DNA from: Baffinella frigidus
Taxonomy: Eukaryota > Cryptophyceae > Cryptomonadales > Baffinellaceae
Assembly (NCBI GenBank): GCA_026770585.1
Contig: MU646808.1
Span: forward strand, 166,473-177,961
DNA length: 11,489 bases
Direction of reading: 5' to 3'
Below, piece by piece: positions 1 through 6,500 of this stretch (position 1 is its first letter; every line of letters starts with the position of its first letter). The notes under the pieces were generated by a model. It ran no database searches, had not been told where the DNA came from, and saw only the letters and a program-made list of their open reading frames with translations. The position numbers were made by a program, and so were the translations under genes.

Positions 1-113
1 TACACCCTACACCCTACACCCTACACCCTACACCCTACACCCTACACCCTACACCCTACACCCTACACCCTACACCCTACACCCTACACCCTACATCCTA
101 CACCCTACACCCT
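1..113. repeat. Telomere-type heptamer array (CCCTACA)n
   Basis: About sixteen head-to-tail copies of a 7-bp unit reading TACACCC on this strand (TGTAGGG on the other), with one C-to-T variant near 92. The C-rich strand faces 5' at the left edge, as expected for the left end of a chromosome or contig. The unit differs by one base from the TTTAGGG plant/algal type found just inside, so this is either a variant telomere block or a proximal variant array. The same TGTAGGG unit recurs inside the gene at about 6800-6893. Confidence 0.85.
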
Positions 114-345
114 AATCATTCAACCACTGCCGGTACAATATACCCTGAACAATGAACCCTAAAATTTGGTCTCAACCGGTCTCACCCCTAAACCCTAAAC
201 CCTTAACATTCGAGAAACCATAACAATTAAACCCTAAATCCTCAACCCTGAGCCGTAACCATTAAACCCTAAACCCCAAACCCTAATCATTAAACCCTAA
301 ACCTTAAACCTTAAACCCTAAACCCTGCACACTCAACCCCACCCC
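114..345. repeat. Degenerate CCCTAAA telomere-like DNA
   Basis: Short runs of CCCTAAA and variants (CCTTAAA, CCCTGAA, CCCTAAT) separated by unique bases. The C-rich orientation matches the terminal array. This is typical subtelomere-proximal decayed telomeric sequence, and no coding signal is seen. Confidence 0.75.
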
Positions 346-526
346 GCACGACCCTGAGAGTGGAGTTTCAACTCTCCCTCAAAGCTGTCAACGGATTCTC
401 TTTCTCAGTTGGAGGATCTGGGATGTTGAAACTCTCCACTGAGCAGGCACCGGGGGCTTTACGGATACAGTCCATCCAAACGATTTGTACTAGAATCTTA
501 TCCATTGCCCTAGAACCTAACCGGGA

Positions 527-550
527 TTTCACCTTGAGTTCAAGGTGAAA
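527..550. repeat. Perfect 11-bp-arm palindrome
   Basis: The left arm TTTCACCTTGA (527-537) and right arm TCAAGGTGAAA (540-550) are exact reverse complements separated by two bases. It could extrude as a hairpin; its role is unknown. Confidence 0.7.
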
Positions 551-845
551 AGGTCCTCGGTCGCTGCTAAGTGGACAGACGCGCACGCGTGCCCTCCTAA
601 ACCCTTAATCCTATACAAATTAGCGTGAACCCAGAACCCAGAACCCAGAATCCTAACCTCATGTTCTAGTTCCGGACCTGAAAAGATTTAATTCCGGGAC
701 CTGTCCATCTAAACTATTTATGGTACAAATCCAGCTATTTTAAAGCCCTAAAAGTACGCAATGGTTCAAACGCCAAGCCAAATCTGAAATTAAAAATATT
801 CAGGGACGCGAAGAGTTCCCTGAGCAGGTTTCGCTGCTGCCGAAA

Positions 846-918
846 GTTGACATGCTGGGTGTGTGGTATAAATCCGTCAACTTATGACGGTGCGGGTCGA
901 CACACCCAGAATGTCAAC
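846..918. repeat. GTTGAC foldback element, long form
   Basis: The 18-bp ends at 846-863 (GTTGACATGCTGGGTGTG) and 901-918 are inverted repeats matching at 17 of 18 positions. The left part (846-883) is itself a ~40-bp unit ending in GTCAACTTA. That unit recurs at 5884-5921 in the same orientation and at about 7025-7062 and 7174-7213 in the opposite orientation, so this is a dispersed small foldback repeat family. Confidence 0.7.
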
Positions 919-1199
919 CTCAGCCGCACCATCATTTAGCTCCGCTGTCGAGATTAGTACGGCGGGTCGCACCATTCCCGGTACATTCCCATACAAATCT
1001 GCCAGAAAGACACGGCACAAATAACCCGTTAACATTATCACCAGCAGCAAATCGCCGCTCTACTCCTGCTTCCCGCTGCGGAGCGAGGACGTGATTCAAT
1101 TTTAAAGATGTTTAAAAACTTTCACCTGAATCCTAAGGGAAATGGACTTTTAAAATAAAAAAGCTGGGACCGGAATTCCTGCAGGCCCACAGGCGCTCC

Positions 1200-1420
1200 C
1201 CTAAACCCTGAACCCTGCACCCTGAACCCTGAACCCTAAAACCCTAAACCCTAAACCCTGGACCCTAAACCCTGGATCCTAAACCCCTAAACCCCTAAAC
1301 CCTGCACCCTCAACCCTAAACCCTGGACCCTAAACCCTAAACCCTAAACCCTCAACCCTGAACCCTGAACCCTGAACCCTACAACCCCAAACCCTAAATC
1401 CTAACCCCTAACCCCTAACT
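1200..1420. repeat. Degenerate CCCTAAA/CCCTGAA block
   Basis: Dense heptamer-like repeats with CCCTAAA, CCCTGAA, CCCTGGA and CCCTCAA variants, C-rich on this strand. It is an interstitial telomere-like block between two unique islands. Confidence 0.75.
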
Positions 1421-1428
1421 GGGCAGGG

Positions 1429-2050
1429 CGCGTGTACCCAAGGGCGCCTCAGGCTTCTGCGAGTGCGAGAGCGGGAGACCACATGAGAATGCTGGAAGGG
1501 CCTATTTAAAACCCGGGCAGGTAAACCCTCCAGTAAACCCTGAACCCTGAACCCTAAACCCTCAACTTAGGTCGCGTGTACCCAAGGGCGCCTCGGGCTT
1601 CTGCGAGTGCGAGAGCGGGAGGGTGATACCCCTTAAACCCCAATCCCTAAACCCTACGGGGTACTTAAGGGATAGGACCGGCCCGTCTCGGGGCGAAGAG
1701 TCTTAACAGCCGGGCCTGCAGGGCCTTGAGGTCCTGTAGGTTCTTCGAGCTCCCAACATAGGCGGACACTGGAACTTGTTCTGCAGGAAAGCCATGCTTC
1801 CTTTCGCATCACATGCAGGCCCCCCGGTGCAAAGGATCGCAGAAGAAGGGTGTACCCAAGGGTGCCTCGGGATTCTGCGAGTGCGAGAGCGGGAGAGTGA
1901 TAACCCTTGACCCCCAAACCCTACCCCCTAAACCTCAAACCCTCAACCCTTCAATTCATCATCATCCATTTTGTATTACGCTCAAGCCTACAGGAAAGCG
2001 ATCCTTTCGAGCGGGAGGGTGATAACCCTTAAACCCCAATCCCTAAACCC
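1429..2050 (+). repeat. Four dispersed copies of a GC-rich exon-like segment
   Basis: The same segment appears at about 1429-1478, 1570-1637, 1848-1918 and (3' part only) 2006-2050, each followed by telomere-like sequence. The three longer copies keep the same plus-strand frame, VPKGASGFCECESGR, even where the nucleotides differ. Two of them continue into GGTGATA, which could be a splice donor, so they look like copies of the 3' edge of an exon. I do not recognise the protein. The arrangement mirrors the exon-edge copies in the PSMA7 introns. Confidence 0.5.
1729..1840. repeat. Segmental duplication, copy 1 of 2
   Basis: About 110 bp that recurs at 2613-2726 with scattered substitutions and small indels. 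Both contain the block CTCCCAACATAGGCGGACAC and the block CAGGCCCCCCGGTGC. On the minus strand both copies can be read as PVSAYVGS-KNL-DL, so they may derive from a coding exon of unknown identity. Confidence 0.6.
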
Positions 2051-2159
2051 TAAACCCTGAACCCTTTGATTCGCTCTATCTAAACCCTACGACCTAAACC
2101 CTAGGCCCCAACCCCTAAATCTTACACCCCAATCCCTTTGATTCGCACTCCATAAACCT

Positions 2160-2260
2160 TAAACCTTAAACCCCAAACCCCAAACCCCAAACCCCAAACC
2201 CCAAACCCCAAACCCCCAAAACCCCAAACCCGAACCCCAAACCCCAAAACCCCAGGAGGT
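2160..2260. repeat. CCCCAAA-type repeat block
   Basis: A run of AAACCCC units (TTTGGGG on the other strand), with a few 1-base length changes. It is a G-richer variant of the telomere-like heptamer, locally homogenised and distinct from the CCCTAAA blocks around it. Confidence 0.75.
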
Positions 2261-2291
2261 GGCGCGCGTGGGCTGCGAGAGCAAAGGGCTT

Positions 2292-2488
2292 TTCACGTGC
2301 GAGGAGCGTTGCTCAGAACCTGCCAAGGCCTAGGACTCAAGTGCTACAGGGGCACCTCGCTCACAAGAAAGCGCACCCCCCCTAGGACCACCATAGGGCC
2401 CTAGGCATAGCCCTATGGTAGGGTTCTAGGGGGAAGCGCTAGAAAGGGTTGTTCACGTGCGAGGAGCGTTGCTTGTGAGGACCTAGGC
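2292..2488. repeat. Direct repeat flanking a broken MITE
   Basis: The segment TTCACGTGCGAGGAGCGTTG occurs at about 2292 and again at about 2451, on either side of the inverted-repeat element at 2347-2440. This suggests a local tandem duplication that captured the element or removed its right end. Confidence 0.6.
2347..2440 (+). mobile_element. MITE family 1, copy a (right end lost)
   Basis: Begins with the family end CAGGGGCACCTCGCTCACAA preceded by TA, then the core with CCTAGGACC and GGGCCCTAGGC. The right terminal repeat is missing, as the sequence runs into the local direct repeat instead. No coding capacity. Confidence 0.75.
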
Positions 2489-2612
2489 CAGCTAGGCTAG
2501 GACGAGCCCGCCTCGGGATGGCATTGGAGCCATTGCTCTATAACGGGCAGATGTCTCTTGGAATACATCATCGGAACTCAGTCTGCGCCCAATCTGTCAA
2601 GGCCTAGGACCG

Positions 2613-2726
2613 TTAGATCCTTGAGGTTCTTCCAGCTCCCAACATAGGCGGACACCGGAACTGATCCGGCAGAAAGGCCTTGCTTCCTTTCGGATCGCAT
2701 CAGGCCCCCCGGTGCAGAAGGATCGC
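2613..2726. repeat. Segmental duplication, copy 2 of 2
   Basis: Diverged copy of the 1729-1840 segment. It lies directly upstream of MITE copy b, and the bases before that MITE resemble those before copy a, so the duplication probably carried a family 1 element with it. Confidence 0.6.
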
Positions 2727-2736
2727 TCAAGTCCTG

Positions 2737-2840
2737 CAGGGGTATCTCGCTCACAATGAACTGCCCCCCCCCCTAGAGGACCACCATAGGGCCCTAGGCA
2801 AAGCCCTATTGTAGGGTCCTAGGGGGTGGCGCTTTCTTTC
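2737..2840 (+). mobile_element. MITE family 1, copy b (right end lost)
   Basis: The left end CAGGGGTATCTCGCTCAC and the CCTAG...GGGCCCTAGGC core are clear. The right arm reaches GGCGCTTTCTT and then stops, without the CGAGGTACCCCTG end. The left TA is decayed to TG. Confidence 0.75.
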
Positions 2841-3033
2841 AGAGAAACGTTTAGTACTACCAACACAGCCGCCATGCATGCACCCACCGAGGCTGTGCCC
2901 CCCCCCTGCTCTCTATGCCGTCGCACGCGTCAGTATGTGTGTGTGCGAGAGTGAAAGAGAGAGACCTTGATCGATACCAACATGAGCCACCCTACATCCC
3001 CCCACACACTCTACATGCATGCGCACGGCTGTA

Positions 3034-3113
3034 CAGGGGTACCTCGCTCATAAGAAACTGCACCCCACTAGGACCCTTCAGTAGGCCTATGCCTAGGGCC
3101 CTATGGTGGTCCC
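3034..3113 (+). mobile_element. MITE family 1, copy c (right end lost)
   Basis: Preceded by TA, it begins CAGGGGTACCTCGCTCATAA. The core runs to GGGCCCTATGGTGGTCC and then switches to the CTCTATGCC unit, so the right terminal repeat is absent. Confidence 0.8.
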
Positions 3114-3224
3114 CCTCTATGCCGTCGCACACACCAGAGTCGCACGCATCAGATTCACGCATCAAAGAAGAGGCCTTGATTGATGCCAGCATCAACCCCC
3201 CCTTCCCGCACGCTACACACTCTA

Positions 3225-3341
3225 CAGGGGTACCTCGCTCATAAGAAACTGCCTCCTCCTAGGACCCTACAGTAGGACCATGCCTAGGGCCCTATGGTGG
3301 TCCTAGGGGGGTGGCGGTTTCTTATGCGCGAGGTACCCCTG
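3225..3341 (+). mobile_element. MITE family 1, copy d (complete)
   Basis: A complete non-autonomous element of about 117 bp. The left end CAGGGGTACCTCGCTCATAA pairs with the right end TTATGCGCGAGGTACCCCTG. The core is nearly palindromic (CCTCCTCCTAGGACC against GGTCCTAGGGGGG). TA sits on both sides. The unoccupied counterpart is visible nearby: TACACACTCTATGCC at about 3429-3443 is the same site without the insert. This supports a TA target duplication, as in Tc1/mariner-type elements. No transposase is encoded. Confidence 0.88.
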
Positions 3342-3390
3342 TATGCCAGCGGAACGGCTTTGAGAGACAGTTTTGAGAGAGAGAGAGACC

Positions 3391-3396
3391 TTTATT
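3391..3396 (-). promoter_or_regulatory. Poly(A) signal AATAAA for PSMA7
   Basis: TTTATT on the plus strand is AATAAA on the coding strand, 40 nt after the TAG stop, a normal distance for a short 3' UTR. The two related tandem units further downstream have lost this hexamer. Confidence 0.65.
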
Positions 3397-3436
3397 GATA
3401 TCCGCATCAGCCACCCCTTCCCGCACGCTACACACT

Positions 3437-3526
3437 CTATGCCGTGGCAGCCGGGACGGCGCCGCCCGCTGCCGCCGCCTCCGCCGCAGCCTTCTCCGCC
3501 TCAATCGCCGTCACCATCGCGTCCAC
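3437..3526 (-). CDS. PSMA7: PSMA7 exon 9, C-terminal tail and stop (residues 227-255)
   Basis: Starts after TTATTAG| with [20 protein letters not shown], continues GGAVPAATA and stops at TAG (3437-3439). It resembles the plant PAD1 tail. Of three sense copies of this exon it is the only one with a short ordinary end followed by AATAAA, so I take it as the terminal exon. The copies at 3648-3701 and 3867-3905 have their own acceptors and could be alternative ends. Confidence 0.85.
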   Translation of the reverse strand: MDAMVTAIEAEKAAAEAAAAGGAVPAATA

Positions 3527-6500
3527 CTAATAAGTTGTAGCGGCCTTAATAACGTTTTAGCGGTGTCAATAAAGTTTTAGCGCTGTTAAAAACGTTGTAA
3601 CGGGGTTTAATAACGTTGTAACGTTGTGAGAGTTGTTGATCAGGTGCCGCCGCCTCCGCCGCCGCCTTCTCCGCCTGAATCGCCGTCCCCATCGCGTCCA
3701 CCTGGTGATTTAAAAGGAGTGAACAACGTGTGTAACGTTTTAAATAATATTGTAACGTGGTGAACAATGTTTTAACGATGGTAATAACGTTTTAACGTTG
3801 GTAACGTAACCTTGAGGTGTGGTTAATAACGTTGTTAAACACGTTTTAGTGGTGTTGGTCAGGTGCAGCCTTCTCCGCCTCAATCGCCGTCACCATCGCG
3901 TCCACCTAACAAGTTTTAACGGCGTTAATAATGTTGTGACGGGGGTTAATACACTGCCAGGCCGGATATTTTGTAAAAGTCCATTCGCCCACAAAATCTG
4001 TCAACTTAGAAACGAGGTATCCAGATCGGGTACTTCTTTACTACACATTCGCGGGTGAGTTGACTTATACAAAAACTGCGCCCGGGTAGTGTAATAACGT
4101 TTTAGCGTCGATATTATTCCACGTTATAGCGTGGTTAATAACGTCGTGAAAAACGTTTTAGGGTTGGTAATAACGTTTGAACGTCGTTAATAATATTTGT
4201 AATGTTCGACGTTGTTAATAACTGTGTGACGTTGTAACGCTGTAACTTTGTAACGTTGTAAGAACATTTCAACGTTTTTAATCAGGTGCACGCGTCGTTC
4301 GCAGCAGCCCAAAACCCCAAACCTCAAACCTCAACCTAGACGCGATGGTGACTGCGATTGAAGCGATTGAGGCGGACAAGGGTTGATTGCGCACGCCGCG
4401 TCCAAGGGGGGAAGCATCGATTGTTCAGACACATACAGGGGTACCTCGCCCATAACAAAGCGCTCCCCCCTAGGACCCTGCAGCAGGCCTATCTATGCCT
4501 AGGGTCCTATGGTGCTCCTTGGGGGGGGGGCGCTTTCTTATGAGCGAGGCACCCCTGTAGCCTCGATTTACCATCGCGCACCCGACCCTGTGGTGGTCCT
4601 AGGGGGGTCGCTGTCTTGTGAGCGAGGTACCCCGTACTCCCACGATTGATGACCCATCTCAGGCTTTGGTGGTACGAATCCTTCCCGATTTAGTTTCCCG
4701 GTTTAGTCACCATCCTGGTAAAACCCTGCCTGGGTCAGTCAACACTCCTGCGCCTCTCACCGAGAGGCTTGAGGTGTGGTGCCGAGACAGACCTCACCTC
4801 CATTTTCTACCCGGTGATTTACTGCAATCTCCAGCGGGAATTGCCAGGGGAATGGCAGGCTGCTTACATACCATCAAGCATCAAGACTTGCTGCAGGGCC
4901 CGAGGACGGTCCGGGTTCTTGTATTCGAGATAACCCTCTATCCCGTAAGTGCCCATGCCGCCAAATTTGACGGCCAAGAGGTCCTAGGCAGGTCCTAGGG
5001 CCCTACGGTAGGGCGTATGAGCCTACTGGTCACTTATGGGCTATAGGGCCGCTACCCCCGGATATTCCGGTGGGGGGCGTGACCACCGCGCCTGAAATTC
5101 GAACTGTTATGTCAAAACGTGTTGTAACATACCCCTTTCTGCAGCTTCGAGTGGCCAGCACCCAGAAATCTGAACCGAAAGGGCAGGCGCCTCCTCATCG
5201 CTCCAGATCTTGAGAGAGGGAGAGGGAGAGGGAGGGAGAGGGAGAGAGAGAGAGAGAGGGAGAGAGAGGGAGAGGGAGGGGCGCTCGCACATCCTCGTCG
5301 CTCCAGATCTTGAGCGGCTCGCCAGCCCGCATGGTCGCCACCTCGATGTTGCGCCCGCCGCTCTCCACCACCTTTCAAGGGGGTTCGGGTTAGGGGCTAG
5401 GTTTTCTGTCTAGTAACATTTTGTGCCAGAGTCGCGCGTCAAAACAAGTCCTCCTCCAGCGTGGGCTGTCGGCGTGGGCCGAAAGCCTGAACCCCGAACC
5501 CTGAACCCCGAACCCACACCCCTTCCTTCACCCTGAACCCCGAACCCACACCCCTTCCTTCACCCTGAACCCCGAACCCACACCCCTTCACCCTAGACAC
5601 CAGACGCCAAACCCGAATTTCCAGTGGGCTCGCAGACTCTCGGACCACTCTCATCTCGGACCATACCAGAATCTGTCCTGATGGAAAGGCGTAAGATAGC
5701 ATCATTTGATGCCTAAAATAGCGTACACACCCTTACCTTCCGAGTCGGAAGCCTAAGATAGCGGGACAGATTCTGTCTTGGTCCGAAATTAACTCATTCC
5801 CAGGCTCGACAGTGACGAAGCAGAGGGAGACGCACCTCGATAAGCTCCTCCGTTTACTTGTTCCCTTTAGACCGAATATGCTCAAGTTGACGTGCTGGTG
5901 TGCGGTACAAATCAACTTACCAACGAAGAAGAGGGAGACGCACCTCAAGGAGTGACTTGATCACGAGCTTAATTCTAAGCCCTACACCGTGATCAACAAA
6001 TCCAGAGACCCTCAACCCCAGTCCACAAACCTCGAGGAGTGACTTGATCGCGAGCTTTTTGCACTCCTCATCCGACGCCGCCAACTCCTCCGTGTAGTTC
6101 TTCTCCAGGTACTCGCGCACCTGGGGTGTATTTACAACGTTAATTAATATCAAATAACATATACAACGTTAATTAATAACATTTATAACAATATTAACGG
6201 TGCTATAAGGTTGTAACGGTGTCAATAACATTTTCAAGGTTGATGGTAGCGTTTTAAACGGTTCAACGTTGTTAATCAGGTGCACTCGTCATCCGACGCC
6301 GGCAGCTCCTCTGTATCCCTCAAGTGACCAACGGGCGAATAATCGCCCGTGGAAACCCTAGGCAGGTCCTAGGGCCCTACGGTAGGGCGTATGAGCCTAC
6401 TGGTCACTCAAGGGATAGTCCTTCTCCAGTATTCGCGCACCTGGTTTACGGGTTCAAGGTTTCAGGGTTTGGGGCTCTAGGTTTCCACAAATTAGGATGT

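Larger units (their letters stand above)
346..1195. other. Subtelomeric spacer without a recognisable gene
   Basis: Largely unique sequence. It contains a near-perfect palindrome at 527-550 (11-bp arms, 2-bp loop) and a foldback element at 846-918. The short open frames at 360-586 overlap each other on both strands and show no domain I recognise. AT content rises at 1090-1160. No gene is supported. Confidence 0.5.
2910..3436 (-). repeat. Three tandem copies of the PSMA7 3' end
   Basis: Units at about 2910-3031, 3114-3222 and 3343-3436 share the layout CTCTATGCC, a GA-rich stretch, TTGAT(T/C)GATA-like sequence, and CGCACGCTACACACTC. On the minus strand CTCTATGCC is the complement of the last codons and TAG stop of exon 9, so the units are copies of the exon 9 end plus 3' UTR. 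Only the unit next to the gene keeps AATAAA (3391-3396). Family 1 MITEs separate the units. Confidence 0.7.
3527..5290 (-). other. PSMA7 intron 8 (1764 nt), composite
   Basis: Contents from donor to acceptor: a (GA)n tract; a copy of the exon 8 end; a MITE family 2 element; an orphan exon-like piece at 4872-4929; two family 1 MITEs; an inverted copy of exon 9 at 4343-4385; three AACGTT satellite modules separated by two sense copies of exon 9; and a 140-bp foldback element inside one module. It is the longest intron and the most rebuilt. Confidence 0.8.
5372..6030 (-). other. PSMA7 intron 7 (659 nt)
   Basis: Contains a 32-bp minisatellite (5500-5592), degenerate CCCTGAA/CCCCGAA heptamers, a GTTGAC foldback unit (5884-5921) and partial copies of the exon 7 end at 5933-5973 and near 5819-5841. 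The exon-end copies are followed by the shared sequence GAGGTGCGTCTCCCTCT on the minus strand. Confidence 0.75.

Noticed and set aside
1-113. CRISPR-like regular repeat
   Set aside because: The 7-bp unit has no spacers and is plainly telomere-type.
2992-3244. Open frames on both strands containing YRGTSLIRN and MSEVPLY peptides
   Set aside because: These peptides are the two readings of the family 1 MITE terminal repeat and recur wherever the element lies; not a protein-coding gene.
3527-4291. Centromeric or replication-origin satellite
   Set aside because: The AT-rich repeat is short, irregular and bounded by exon copies and splice-site-like ends, which fits intronic modules better. Nothing specific to an origin is seen.
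4618-4998. 126-residue plus-strand open frame
   Set aside because: It begins inside the right terminal repeat of a family 1 MITE (MSEVP peptide) and ends inside a family 2 MITE. No domain is recognisable; it is an intronic artefact.
5107-5413. Overlapping low-complexity frames (Leu/Ser/Pro-rich and Arg/Glu-rich)
   Set aside because: Translations of the (GA)n/(CT)n tract on both strands. The only coding content is exon 8 and its partial copy.
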